Of a stretch of 64,000 nucleotides of DNA, positions 1 to 12,862 are shown piece by piece; the stretch's first letter is position 1; each line of letters starts with the position of its first letter. The DNA comes from Bombus terrestris. Taxonomy: Eukaryota; Arthropoda; Insecta; Hymenoptera; Apidae. The notes under the pieces were generated by a model that did no database searches, was not told where the DNA came from, and was given only the letters and a program-made list of their open reading frames with translations. The translations under genes and the position numbers were made by a program. The stretch spans positions 11,083,001 through 11,147,000 of the forward strand of contig NC_063283.1 of the NCBI RefSeq assembly GCF_910591885.1, written 5' to 3'.

Positions 1-966
1 AGACAAACGTCAATATTAGCCGGCAAACAATCGAGATGCATGATAATTCACGATCGATCGAGCTATTGTTTCATTCGGGATGATGATACAGCCGATCCAC
101 ACAAAGTTTCGGTTTGGTTAGTATAGTATACAAACTCTGAATTATAGGATAATTTCACGTCAAACACGTAAAAGTGAGACATTTTTTTGAAAAAAGTAAT
201 TGCTTTCGTTTGAGATATAATTCATAATAAAAAAAACTGGTCGTTCGATCCGTTAGAGAATTAGTGAAAAAGATACTTTCTCTTCGATTTCGACGATTAT
301 GAAATATGTTACGAAGCTCGACATTTTAAACAACTTGGACCTATACGTATAACCAGCGATCGGCCTTAGTTTTCGAGATATTCGCAAAAAGCTGTCTTTT
401 GCGATTTAAGAATTCAAGCGTTTAGGAATCTAGACGTCTAAACGTGTAAAACCCGAAAACAAACAACTAGAAACATTTAGATATTTAGGAAGCTTAAAAA
501 TTTCAGATTGAAGAATTTCAAGGAATTCGGAAGGAGAAAATTCAACGGACGTGAAAAATAAGTTTCACGGGGGTGTATGAACGATTGCGGTAGACGTTGA
601 GGAGTGGTGCGTGCAAATGGACATTTTTATTCCGAATCACGTTCCCGTTAGCAGGAGGAACAGTGACAGGATCGTTTGTGATCACGTTTCTCTTACAATG
701 CGAAGCAATTGCGATATCGTTGAATAATCCTGTCACGTGGCCAACCGGAACCTCTGGAAACCTTCATGCCACGCATTAGTATTTCTTACTTCGAGTAAGC
801 TGCCTATACTCTCACGTTATTTTCGAGCTAAAAGCTTCACGATAGAAATCATTTCTTTGATATCAGTTTTTCACTTCTCCGATTCGCTTCAAAAATTCTT
901 CTTTCCCATTCCTCTACCGTTTCTTTAACGTTTTTTAATTTTAGAATAATTTTAGAATAATCTCAA
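1..966. other. non-coding AT-rich sequence
   Basis: No reading frame here has a recognisable protein or supporting splice signals. The short open frames between 542 and 928 overlap on both strands and look like chance. Nothing else is seen apart from AT-rich low-complexity sequence. Confidence 0.6.
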
Positions 967-1010
967 AAATTGTAGCGAAAATCGATAGGCGTTATCGATT
1001 GCTACAATTT
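967..1010. repeat. hairpin-forming inverted repeat
   Basis: The left arm AAATTGTAGC, then GAAA, then ATCGATA, faces TATCGAT, T, GCTACAATTT across a 5-base loop (GGCGT). All 17 arm bases pair, interrupted only by an asymmetric internal loop (GAAA against T). No target duplication is visible, so this may be a foldback remnant of a MITE or a structured site. Confidence 0.6.
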
Positions 1011-1439
1011 GGAAAAATCAAATTCCTTGCCTCTTCTCGAACAAATTACGTTTCGCTCCAATTACATAAATTTATCGTCTTTGTCTAGTAACTCGGTGCA
1101 ACTTGCAGTCACTCGATCGCGTGTGAATCGTTTAATTCTGCTGTCTCGGTTTTCCTCAAACTGCCCCATTTCCTTAGATCCACCAAAAAAGAGGAAGATT
1201 AGAACCTAAAACGAACGATACTACATCGGTAGATGATACATTTAACAGAACAGACGCAGAATTATTACGCTGTATTCATTCTCATGATTCAAATACTGCA
1301 TATTCTATTTTTAAAATTCATTCTATTACGCTATTTGAATTAATTCTATCGCTTTGCTATACTATTTTCAAATCGACATTTATTTTGCTATACGTTTTCT
1401 CGTAACCTGTCGTATACTATTACAAGAACATTCTCTTAA

Positions 1440-2172
1440 GGGGGTATTCTAGTCTAGAGGCATGAATTTCGGGCGGTTTTTAAAGCTCTGTACAAACGAA
1501 ACAAAAAATATTTTTACTATCCATTTTTTATCATTTGTTTATTGATATTTTAAGATTACATAAAAAATTAACCGAAAAAACAAAAAATTCATAAAGTTAT
1601 GAGCTGGCAAAGTGGGGGATCCAAAAAAAGGGTGTCCTGGCGTGCATGATTTCAATCCTTCTGGTCATCTAAAGCAAAAAAGCCGAACGGATTCTTAATT
1701 AATATAGATACGGCTATAGCATGAACCTTGGAGAAGTCAGAAAAATATTTTTTCACAAAATGGCGTCCGTTTGAAAAAAATTTTGGCATGTTTTTTGGCA
1801 ATTCCGAATTTTTTAAAAATAATAAAGTTAAAAATTTTAATCTGAGCATGGTCGAGGCGATAGAAAAATGTATAAAAAATATTCACACCAAATTTCAAAT
1901 AAATCAGTTCGTTAGAACTTGAGACATCGTGCACGCCAACTCGAAAAAAGTAGTTTCGAGAAAAACGCGTTTAAAGTTTTGAGACAAGTTTACTCGGGCA
2001 GCGTCAACCGTCTACTGTTCATTTGTTCCGGTCGGACCGAAGCAGATGCCGGGTCACAAAAATGGCTGTAACTCATAAAATAATTGAAATTTTGAGAAAT
2101 CCTTTTAAGGGCATATTCTTGAACGTCTAAATTTTGTAGACTACTTGTAAACTTGTAGACTAGAATACCCCC
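1440..2172. mobile_element. piggyBac-like MITE, 733 bp, TTAA target duplication
   Basis: The element begins GGGGGTATTCTAGTCTA, and its right end is the exact reverse complement of those 17 bases. It is flanked on both sides by TTAA (1436-1439 and 2173-2176). A TTAA duplication with termini starting in a run of G/C is the hallmark of piggyBac-type transposition. The interior is AT-rich; its short frames on both strands resemble no transposase, so it is non-autonomous. The perfect terminal inverted repeat suggests limited decay at the ends. The piggyBac assignment rests on target site and termini only. Confidence 0.85.
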
Positions 2173-2176
2173 TTAA

Positions 2177-5100
2177 TTTTTGCTATTGAGGAAAAAGATA
2201 TTTAAATTTTATCTCGTTCATGCTCCCTTCATTTATAATATCCAACTAATTCTCCACTTTCTCCTTACTAAATTACTAAATTACCAAATTTAACCAAACC
2301 AAGACCATCTTCCTCCCATCTGAAATTAGCCATCCTTCGCAAGATTATAAACCTCTACGACATTCAGTATCTCTTACAAAGTACCTGAAATCCTTCCCCA
2401 AACGTCCCCTAAACCCTTCGATCTCCCCTCGACCAATCCCCAGGGCAATACGTATCGCGACGTCGCGTCGCGATCCCATTCGACTTTTCACGTCGATTTA
2501 ACGGCTATTCTCTCGAAAGAAGTCGTTTCGTCGTTATCAACCCTCGTCCTCCTGGTTATCGTCGCTATTCCAGTCAGCTTTCTCAATCGGTTCTTTCTGG
2601 TCTCTACAAGTTGATAGCACGTCTGGTACCACGTTTCTAATCGTACAAAACGAATGAGAGGGGGATGCTAGAATAGAATGGGATTGGAAACAACTTGGCT
2701 AAGTTTTACATGGATACTGTTTCTATGGAGCGTTTATTCATTTTTTATCTTTGCTGTTCATTATGTTTCCTTGCCTCGTGGCTTCGATCATTTTTTAACG
2801 GATTCTAAAAGATTCTAAAAGATTTTTTCACAGAAAGTCGCGGAGATGCCACGGGGATGGTTAAGATGGTAACATCCCTGTGTGAAAAAGCCTTGTTCCC
2901 GTAAAAGAGAACGTTTACGGTTACGTAAGATTGAATGAATTCTGTCTCGTTCGAGATCGGATGCCGAGGGTGGTGCGTTCATGCAATCGTTGGACTAAAA
3001 ATAGTACACGGTTTTATTGCTTCGATCGTGTCCGTATTCCTCTGCTTCCTCTTTTTTCCCGTATTTAGCTTTATATGTATAGGTTTAAATGTTCAATTAG
3101 AGCTTCTTTTATCTCATGTATTATTTTACAGATACAATTAGATATTGTTCGTGGAAGCGTTTATCCTTTCACCTGTCTTTTTCCTTCAAGAGTTATTTTA
3201 TAATCTTTAACTGCTTACTTATAGCTAAAAATTTGTCATAAAGAAATAAAATTTCTGATATATGGCGAACTGAATATCAGCGGTAGAGATGAAGATTTTG
3301 AGAATCTAAGTTCAGTCAAGCATTTCAACTTACGAATGATCGTTTCTCTAGTTTCGCAATTAATAAAGTTCATTGTTTGTTGCCACATGTATTCACGACG
3401 TTAAAAAATATAATCATCTTTTTATAATAATAACAACAACAAGTGGCATAAATTACAGGAAAATATATAGAAATATAGGAACGAATGTTATCTTGGAGAA
3501 GGGGCAATGGCGGGGTAAAGAGTAGTCGTGGGCAAGTAGTATGAAACCGTGTGCAGTCTGACACGCAATGCGTCTCGTGCGTTTTTCTGTAATGTTTGCG
3601 ATATGCAGTATTACTTTGAAAACTTTTTATTATCATTTGTAATTGAAACAGGATTTAACGTAGTTTAATAATCGATAACGCGTAGCTACAACATCGTACT
3701 TGGCTGTAATCTGACAAGTTATTAAATCAAATAACAAATATATTTTTCTTCCTATGTATTTTTCTTTTTGTTATTTCTTTCTTACAAAGAACATAAGCAA
3801 AATATATGTTTCTATTAATAATTGACAATCAAAAGACTTTGCACGGTTAAAAAAAGATTCGATTCTGGAATGTAAATATAAAATGGAACATAACATGAAA
3901 AATGGTATAACACAGAAAAGAATGAATGTACGAGTGAAAAAAACGAATAGAATAAAATGCTAGATGGAGCACCGTGTAACGCAGAAATGAATTTGGATAG
4001 TTCAATACACAATCGATTATGATTCAAATAAAACATAATACAAAATCCATTATAATATGGACCATCCATTGTAACATTGCGAAATATAGCGTAGGAAACG
4101 CGGTATTGTACTCGTATACTGTAAACACAAACACAGCCTGTTTGACGCGACCAATTACCAGTTATTAAATTAGAAAGCCACCATCGCGGATATTGAAATG
4201 AAAAAATATCTAACGCGAGAAGAAAGACAAACTTTTATCCGTATATTACAAAGAATCGTTCAATATCTGAAAATGCACCACCACTTCAAATCTATACAAT
4301 TTTTATGAAAAATTGCCAATTGGTCATTTCAACCTCTCTGGTATTTCTTGTGATAAAACTACAGGAAAATTTACGAGCACCATTATTCAAGCTTTCGAAA
4401 ACACGACTGCCTGGGTTATTCTCGTTTCTTCGAGTTTATTGTACCTCCTATTTCGATAGAACGGTTTCGTGGTATGTGGGGAGAGAAATTTGGTCAGGAC
4501 ACGATGGCAAGCCATGAATTCTCAATAAGCAGAATTGGTGCTGTCGAGAGTGGAAACAAAGCAACGCATCCGGAAGATGAATGTGGCAGCGGTAAAGCAC
4601 AATCATCGGCGAGTTATGGTGTCACCTTGCCTTTACTCTTCGTGTTTCTTCGTCGAAGAAACATCGATCGTTCTCCGTTTAGAAATATCTTACATAAATA
4701 ACATAAAGAAGACATAATTTCTTGAAGAAACGGAAAAATAAACGCAAGTCGCGAAATTTTCTGAAGATGAAATGAATGAAAGAAAAACTGAAAGTTTCAA
4801 AACGCTATTAAAAATTAGATATATGGGGAGAATGACGAATGACGAAAGCAACCAAGAAAGGTAAAAGCGAGAGATAAAAGAAATTAGAGTAACAACGGAC
4901 TAGGAACCCACGAAAAGAAGAAACACCAACGACAAACAGTGCATAAAAGGGAGAAGGAAAATAACTGTAAATTAGGTAACCGTCAAACAAGTGAAAAGTG
5001 AAAATTGAAAAGAACTGAAAAAGGAAAGGGCGAACAGAAAAGCGTAGAGAAAGACGACAAGAAAGACAATAAACGTATGTATAATCTAGACGATTAGATC

Positions 5101-6999
5101 CAAAGAAATCAAAAGACAACGAGAAAGAAAGAAGGAAGCACAGATGCAAATAAAAAGCTGGCAGCTGGCATCTATTCGAAAGAGCGTTGAATCAACGTGA
5201 ACCATGACATTTCGGGGCAAAACGGGAGCTCACTTGAAGAACATGCGGTAGGAAACACATCCGCGGGTAATTTCATGTCGGTCAAGCTGTTTCCGTTGTA
5301 TACGAATAAACTCTAATGTCTCCCCGTGTGTATTGTAAGGACGCTGCTACGCGGGCTGAAGCCACGGGAATTACGTGAATTCAAAATTACGAAAAACGAC
5401 GCCTACCACGCACCATACCGTGCGTCATAGAACTTCTTTCTGATCTTACAGAAGTGGAAATATACATGGCGGCTTTTGTGTGGTTTATATGCTGGCTTGG
5501 ATCATTCTTTCCTAGGCGCTAAGAGGAATCTTAGATCGGATTTTTAAAAAGTAAATTAATTTTGAAGTTTGAGTAAGAATTATACGATACAGGAAGTTTG
5601 CTCCTCTTGAAATTATTATCTAAAAAATATTCTGTGGGTGATAGATTTATTAGGGAGAGATTTTCACAATCTTTTGTAAATCCTTTTTATTTCGTACCTT
5701 GAATAATTTTCCGATAGATGCTAAAGGGAATTATAAAACAACTTCAACGACGAAATGAATTTTTAAGATTTAAGGATTATGTGATATTCATGAATTATTG
5801 TTCATTTTTATCATTTAATAGTTTTATTATAATTTTTTGGCGGATAACGATAGAAATTTTTAATCGATTCTAGAACCTAAACCAATCTTTAAAGTTGGAA
5901 TAAAAAATACGTAATTTATAATTATCGAAAAATATCCTTTGGATAAATACGTTAATTAAGCTGATTAATTGGAAGTTGGAGAATATTTATGCAATTTATG
6001 CAGCTTGAGCAGATGTAAGTAGTACTAGTTAGTTGGTAGTTACAAATATTCATAAATTTGATCCCTCGTAGAAAATACTCCATTTTTCGAGGAAAAGAAT
6101 CAAATGCAAACTTGTACTTGTAGTTCGTCTTATTTATTATTAATAAGTACCCACGCTATAATGAACTAATAATAAGATAATTACTAAGTTACGTGGTATT
6201 CAATTACCCGATAGGTATATTAGAACTGCTATTGAAATTACCTACGCCTCTATTAATAACCATAACCAAACAGTTATTAACATCCTCCGCTACCTTACAC
6301 TACACAATCTACACGTCCTACATACAAATATTCATAACATCGATTGAAAATTCTAGAATCATGATCCAACGTAACCTAAAATTATTAAATTATAATGCAA
6401 CGTTACCTAAAATTAAACTTAAAACCAATAAAACATTCTGGAAAATTCAATAATACTTAATAATACTCGCAGATAGTCAAGTTTCCATTTTATTATTTCT
6501 GTCATCGAGTATACATATATGGCGTGATTAGAGATACGTATCAGTTTATAGGAATCTTCATATCGTCATCTTGAATAATTCTTTTCATTAACTTACACTT
6601 ATGTATTATGTTACATATAGAAACTTGTGTTGCTTTGCTTTAACAATTATCTATTAAACGTATTTGAACGAATCATTGTTACAAGTATCTCGATGTCAAT
6701 TCACTAGCAATTTGATTTTAATTACCTGGATAATTTATCAAATAGCTATGAATAATAAATGCGGTATAGTTTTACGTTTTGACAAGATTTTTACTTGTAT
6801 TAATCATTTGGTAAATGTGTTTCGATTAATCCAATTCCTACATTATATGCTTAAATTCCTACAAATTTCCATTTGAATATTCTCAGTCACTAATTGTTTA
6901 TGAAAAATTCTATTACACTCGCTTACTACACACCAGTAATTTCAATTACCAGTAAGATAATTACCGTTTCATAAACAATCTCTCCGAAAACGATACTTT
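2177..6999. other. non-coding, AT-rich
   Basis: No supported gene. Scattered frames of up to 113 codons (for example minus strand 4808-5149) are low-complexity, phenylalanine- and serine-rich readings of AG-rich DNA. The stretches 2430-2640 and 5160-5450 are richer in GC and CpG than their surroundings, which in insect genomes often marks constrained or regulatory DNA. No specific site can be assigned. Confidence 0.5.
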
Positions 7000-7560
7000 T
7001 GTATGGAAGCATTGGCAGCTGCCGATAGACTGAAATTAATTCGTCCCTCGGGGTCGTTCCAAGAAATCTTTTCCTTCTTTGGTATACGGAATGGCGAACG
7101 AAGCTTTCCGAGTAATTTGAGAAGAAAATCGATCGACCAGTTTTATTGTAATTTCATCATCAATCGCGATCTAAGCGAAACGAAGATGCGTTGAAAGATT
7201 TTTCAACGACCAAGTTGCCTAGAAATTTAGTGTGGAAAGTGTGCCGTCACATGGGGCAGTGTCGCTTCTAAAGGTTCGAGCTTTCAAGCGTCTTTAACAC
7301 GAAAAGTCTGTCGGAGTGTATCGTGCGAACGACAGTGCGAGTTGAAGCAAGTTGAGGATCGAGGGTGCTTAGCACGCGACTTTGCAAGGCCGCGTGGCGT
7401 CGCGTCGCGTCGTGGGAGGCCATTTTATAACCAATTAGTTACCCTTTTTAAGAAACTGCCTACGGAAGTAGCACTCCAACGTCCTTCGACTTGGTGGAAG
7501 TGGTTGGCCAGAATAGAAAATCATTGTCCCGTGATGACTTGACGGCAGGACAGTCACGAA
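7000..7560. other. GC-richer island, possible promoter or 5' exon
   Basis: This stretch is richer in GC and CpG than the AT-rich flanks, with a repeated GTCGC run near 7390-7412. Short frames at 7003-7194 and 7342-7542 have no recognisable domain and only average GC at third codon positions. It could be a transcription start region or untranslated first exon, but no splice donor or core promoter element settles this. Confidence 0.25.
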
Positions 7561-8244
7561 GCAACTCGAGGTTGTACAATGGCAGACGATTTATCGCGTC
7601 TGATCATCAAAGACTATCGATCGAGAGTTGCCAGATTTAATTAACGTCGTTTGACTTCGTTCCACGGTTATTCTTTCGTATCTCTTTTATTCTTTTGCTT
7701 CATCTTCGGAGCAAATTAACAATTGCCACGTAACTTTAACTATTTGTTCATTTGTTCGTGAGAATTACCCTCTAATTGTTACGGCGAAATTGAAATATTT
7801 ATAATAATAATTATTTAACAAACACGCTACTAATAATATAATATTAATAACGTAACGACAACAACAACAATATAGTAAAATATATTATATAAAAATATAA
7901 TAATTTTCTCTTTGAAACTAAAAAGCTTTTCAAAAGCTTTTGAAATTCGACAATTTGGATTTGATATGACTTAAAAAACAAGGAAGAAGAATGTGGTAAC
8001 AGCAAGTACAATTAGTAAAATAGAAGTAAATTAGAAACAATTTATAAACAATTTTAATAGAATTCTGAATTTAGATTCGTATTCTAAAGCTACAATATTG
8101 TAGTATCGGGGAAATATTAGGTATAAATTCTTCCTGATACTATTTATAATTTGTTATTTATTTACAATAAGTTAGTTATACAGATATTAATGAGACTGAA
8201 AACGATGATTGTTTAATATGGAATTAAATGTAACAATCTAACTC
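7561..8244. other. non-coding, AT-rich
   Basis: Strongly AT-rich DNA with ATT/AAT runs around 7800-7900 and a doubled AAAAGCTTTT palindrome near 7920. No gene seen. Confidence 0.6.
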
Positions 8245-8248
8245 TAAT

Positions 8249-8410
8249 TTGACCACTCAGGACCGCGTCCTCTCGATCGCCACCAGATCCCCCGTCTTAT
8301 ATATCGTCGCCTTCCGGCGTCTCTTGTTGAATGTCCTTCGCCGACAAGAGGTCGGATTGATAGCTCGTCTTCGCACTACCTTAAATTCTCTTGCAGCCGC
8401 CTCATTTTCG
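8249..8410 (-). pseudogene. degenerate gypsy-like retrotransposon integrase fragment
   Basis: Read on the minus strand, this segment encodes a very basic stretch containing FNKRRRKATIYKTGDLVAI followed by ERTRS and a stop. That pattern resembles the C-terminal end of gypsy-type LTR retrotransposon integrases, where basic residues precede a Y-K-x-G-D-L-V-A-I block. No catalytic D,D,E core, reverse transcriptase or LTR is seen beside it. Minus-strand frames continuing to about 8704 are open but not recognised and may be more of the same relic. The assignment rests on one short motif. Confidence 0.4.
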
Positions 8411-8704
8411 CTTTTGGTTCGCTTCTTAGAACTCACGACAGAATTTGTTTGTGCAACTCTACAATTCGCACGATACTCGGTGCATCCTACAAAAAACTTC
8501 ATCGCAACCGTCCGTGTCGTTTCCACCCGACGTTACTGCGGTTATGTTCGCCGCAACCGATTCATCTAACGAAATTTTGTTCATTACGACGGTGTCCTTG
8601 AGACAAGCACTCGTGGGAACTACAACTGCCTGCTTATGTTGCACGTTTTCGACATGAGGTAAATCCTTTCTCCTCGCGATACTACAATATAATTTACATT
8701 TCAA

Positions 8705-10369
8705 TTAGACGAATTAAGAACTAGAATCTGTAAAACGAAAGATTAGAAGACGAATTTAATAGAATAATTGTTCGAACAAATTGTTTTATTTCGATAAAAT
8801 ATTACGTAGAAATTCCGGTGTAGAATTGAATTCGATTTAATCAGATCTCTTAACCTTCTTCCAGATGCCTGATTGTAGAAAAAAATCAAACACCGGCAGT
8901 TCCGCCCGATCGCCGCGCCACGGGATTATCCTGTCACGTTTCAGGGATTCGATTCTAATGAAAGCCTTCTTCGATAAGTCCCTTTACGATTCACAGATTT
9001 GCTGTTTCCCGTTTCTCATTTAGATGGTCATGGCTGAGCAAGAATCGGGAATCGAAAATTTACATACTGTTCAAAGATAATAATTCGCGTTTCTAATTTT
9101 TGATAAAAAGAAGAAATTGGTGAAAAGTATATGATCGAGTAAACAATGATTACAATTTCACGAAATACTTGTAAAATATATCTGTTAGAGGTGTATGAGA
9201 GTAATATTGGATATGTAGTTAGAGAATATTGCTTGAGTAACAGTATATAGACCAGCTTTCATTTTCATGGGAATTTTCAAAATATTCACAGGAACGTGAT
9301 TGTATTCAACTTCTCGAGAAATGAAATCATTCACTCGCTTATTTATCACAAGAGATCGTACAAACCAATCACGCTTCAACGTAAATTTGTAAAACTACTG
9401 CTTCTCAAATGCTTCCTCCTATTTCTCTAGTAATTTATCGATATATTTGTAATTTATTCCGAGTGACTTATATAGAAAAGGAAACAAGATTTTTGCCCTC
9501 CTACTCGCAACTCAACCACACCAAACTATGCCAAACTACTTTTCTCGCATTCTATCCATAATCTTCCACACGAACGTTCGCATTTCATTAAAAACACGCT
9601 TCAAAATGAAAAATGCCCTGAAAAAGAATTCTGCAAAAAGAAAGAGAGAAAAAAAGAAGCAAAATTACATGAGTTTTTATTCAAGGTTCTACGTACGTTA
9701 ATTCAATACGCGTAAGGATCGAAAGAGCAATTTGCAAACGAGTTAGAAGAAAATTCTACTGACCCTGGAGACTAAAAAAAAGGAGAATCTGCCACATTTC
9801 TTGCACGTGTTATCAACAACGTGCAATTCCCCTTCTTTGGATTCGAATTGGTGCCATTCAGCTGAGATCTCTTTACGGCTAATAATGGACGAGGAGCTTT
9901 AAACTGGAACCGCGATACAGAAAGAAATCGTCGATTACATTGCGTGAGTTTCTGCAACGGGGAATGCATTTTCCCATTCAGCGTTCACAGAGTGCTTCCG
10001 TTTGTTCCCAACTCTTCTCTCTTCTCTGTCCTCTGTTCTCTCTCCTCTCTCCGTGCATTCTGTAATGCGATTACGGTCTCATCGGAAATGATTGGCCGTC
10101 GCGTCTGATCAATGCCCGGTTCGTATCACTTAATCCCGCTAGAATGGCCACTAGAACGTTCTGCGTATTACGTAAAACGGGGGTAATTTATTAATTCATT
10201 CGCCATCACGACACTCATCGTCTGTGCTTAGGTTCAATCGTTTGTCGTTGCTGGATAGCGATAGGGGGTTAAGTAACAGAGTTTAAACAGAAATTTTCTT
10301 CTACATATTTTGTTTGTCGAGTGAAACGAAACAATCTATACGCGTTGAGGCGAATCCAGATCAGATACC
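8705..10369. other. non-coding, AT-rich
   Basis: No supported gene. A CT-rich tract lies at about 10010-10055 and a GC-richer patch at about 8870-9000. Open frames here (minus 9185-9379 and 9772-9969) have no recognisable content. Confidence 0.55.
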
Positions 10370-10945
10370 GATAGGTTCAGAGATCAAAGGTAAATGGTGG
10401 AGCAGTCGTAGAGAGGATGGAGCTGTGAGCGTAATGGAAATCTCCGGGAAAACTGGAGAATTCGGACAAGGAAGTTAATTCGAGTGAAGGGCTAGTGCCT
10501 GTGGAAAAAAGTGGGTATAAGAACTAGCGGAATTCGGTCTGGAAAGACATGACAGGCGAAATACAACCGCGTGTGATGTTATGGCGGTGAGGAAGCCATA
10601 TTGGAATGAGTGACAACAGTGCTGCTGCACGAGCTACCCGGGAAACTACATCCATATTGGCACGCGTGCCGAAAGCGCGTCGCGCGGGCCATTTGAAAGT
10701 GGTAGTGACTGGTGGTAGTGACAAGTGTGGATACAAGAGGTCATTTTGCGCGCCCAATGGGGAAAAAGGACACAACTGTGGGGGAGGATAAAGAGGCGGA
10801 CAAAAGCATGAGAGGAGGGGCTGAAGCGGAGTTGACTATTGAGCCTACACACGTCAGCACCAGAAATATGAGGAAGGCGGTCCTTTTTAAGAAGTGGTTC
10901 TTTTGCTCCTCACTGAACGCGAGGAGCCTATGGACTGAGGAAACG

Positions 10946-12135
10946 ATGGAGGAAGAGAAGACCCCCGCCGTCGAAGCGCCCCGCGCGAAGAAAAGGAAGG
11001 CCGGCAGATCTTCCGAGCTCCCCACGGAACTGGCCGAAGAGATGAGGACATCTACTACGGCGGACATAGGAGCGGAATTGCTCCGTCGGGCTTCTGAGGT
11101 GACCAAGGTTGCCGAGACATCCCGCAACTTCAAGGGCACACACGTGAAGATGCTGAGAGAAGCGGCGAGGTCCATTGCGCCGCTGGCGCAACAGGGATGG
11201 TGAGAAGGATGGTCCCCGCCCCTGGCGCCTTCGCGATAATGGAAGGACGCATAGCGGCATTAGAGGCTGAGAACGAAGTGCTCTGAAAGCGCTGACTTCG
11301 CGCTCCACGGCAGAGAAGAGCAGCGAGACAGCGCGTCTCGCCGTGATCGAACGCAAGATGGAACGCAAGAAGGAGCTAAGCCCCTCGCTGACCCAGCTGA
11401 TGGGGGAACGCCTCCAAAATATCGAAAGAAGATGAGAAAAGGAGGTCGTCCCCGATGAGACCACGAGAAGGGTGGAGCCTGGAGTTCCAAACATTCCAGC
11501 GACCAAGGGAGGACAAGTGGCTACTCCCGGAACAGAGGCGAAGAGCCCGAGGGAAGCCCCAGAGAGAGGATTGGAGAACGTGCGAAGAGGGGGAGACAAG
11601 CTGCCCCTCTCACATATACCGCGAACATCGGCGGTAACGATCACGCTGAAGGATAGATCGGGCCAATCCTACGCGAAAGTGTTGACCGCGGCCAAGGACA
11701 GCGTCTCTCTGGCCGAGGTCGGCATCGACGCGGTAAGGATGCGTAAAACTGTGACCGGAGGCGTCGCTCTGGAGGTCTCCGAGGACCAGAAGATGGAGAA
11801 GGTCCGAGCAAGGTCCGCGTAGCGACACCCTTCCGAGCCGCGGAAGCAAGGATGACCAGAATAGATATTTCGGCCACCAAGGAGGAAATCAGGAACACCC
11901 TGGCGAAGGAGAGTGGCTGCAAGACGGAGGACGTCCAACTGGGAGAGATCCGCCTCGCACGAAACGGTCTTGGGTCATCGAGCGAAAACCTTTGCAATGC
12001 TACAGGTGTCTGGAAATTGGGCATATAAGCAAGACATGAACCTCCAAGGACAGAGGGCACCTATGCTACAGATGCGGCGACTCGGGACACCAAGCCAAAG
12101 GATGCACTGCCGCAAAACCGAAATGTCTGCTTAGC
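10946..12135 (+). pseudogene. LINE ORF1 (gag-like) pseudogene with CCHC knuckles
   Basis: ORF1 encodes the nucleic-acid-binding gag-like protein of the LINE. An ATG at 10946 opens a charged N-terminal segment that stops at 11203. The frame then continues in other phases through a helix-rich middle (about 11230-11430) and a later segment (11472-11822) with VTITLKDRSGQSYAKV. Two zinc knuckles follow at about 11998-12105. The second is intact (C-x2-C-x4-H-x4-C). The first has a TGA exactly where its last cysteine should be. At least two further frame changes and several stops break the ORF. The chosen start is the first ATG of the conserved-looking frame; an in-frame extension upstream is open but unlike gag. 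Confidence 0.75.
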
Positions 12136-12170
12136 GAGGAGCACCATCGGTAGACAGGATGGGAGGACCA

Positions 12171-12723
12171 AGTAGTATAATAGTATCTTCTTTGGTAACG
12201 GGTGCTTTTCTCGGATAGAATTTCCATACAGTACCCGGGCACTCCTAGGGCCATAGGGGTCGGGTTACGCCCACCCAGCACACAAGGCCCTCAGTACCTT
12301 GCTACCTGGATTAGCTAAGCCTGGCAGGGGCTGTCGCTCGTCTCAGGTCGAGCGGGGTATATTCTAAACCCTCCCGTCTCTCCAGGATGGTTCCGGAGCA
12401 GGTGGGACGCTGCTCACCCGCCGAAGGCCATTCGGTGGAGTCAATACACCTTAAATCGGCCCTCTTGCCAGCATCTTAGCCATCAACCACTACCACCACG
12501 AGTCCAAACCCATAAATTGGACGAGCAGAAGGGTCGCTACTCCCTCCGGGCTTTCACTCGACCCCTGTGGTACCATTCTTAGTCATTAGTGGGATTATCG
12601 TCAGGATGTACGGCCATGTCACTACTGGCCGGCGATCTGCTAATCGAGCTCAGCAGTTCCAGATGGAACTCACGTAAGCGGGGGCCTCGAGGTACAATAT
12701 GCCCGGAAACTTATCCCGACGGT
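12171..12723. mobile_element. nested insertion (~553 bp) inside the LINE, unclassified
   Basis: The LINE sequence CAGGATGGGAGGACCA at 12155-12170 is repeated as CAGGATGGGGGGACCA at 12724-12739, 15 of 16 bases identical. This is the pattern of a target duplication around an inserted element. The interval is non-coding in all frames, with many stops, and interrupts the junction between ORF1 and ORF2, which are normally adjacent or overlapping in R1 elements. The left end is AT-rich (AGTAGTATAATAGTAT), which could be the tail of a minus-strand retroelement. I do not recognise the family. Confidence 0.6.
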
Positions 12724-12862
12724 CAGGATGGGGGGACCAGCCTGCACCCCCCCCCCCCCATCGAGAGGCTCCCCGCCGCAGGGACCCCCGACCCTAAACC
12801 CGCAAGCAAGGAGGCTGGCATGGAGGAAGTCATGGATGCAATAACCTTAGGTGATTGAGAAA

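Noticed and set aside
4808..5149. 113-codon minus-strand frame with hydrophobic F/S/Y-rich peptide
   Set aside because: It is the reverse reading of an AG-rich tract; the same artefact recurs at 25448-25847, 35571-35939 and 54035-54416.
8249..8569. 106-codon plus-strand frame opposite the integrase-like fragment
   Set aside because: It is the complement of the minus-strand frame that contains the recognisable motif.
11260..11644. Long minus-strand frames across the LINE (for example 10928-11644)
   Set aside because: GC-rich antisense shadows of the gag-like ORF; no independent protein features.
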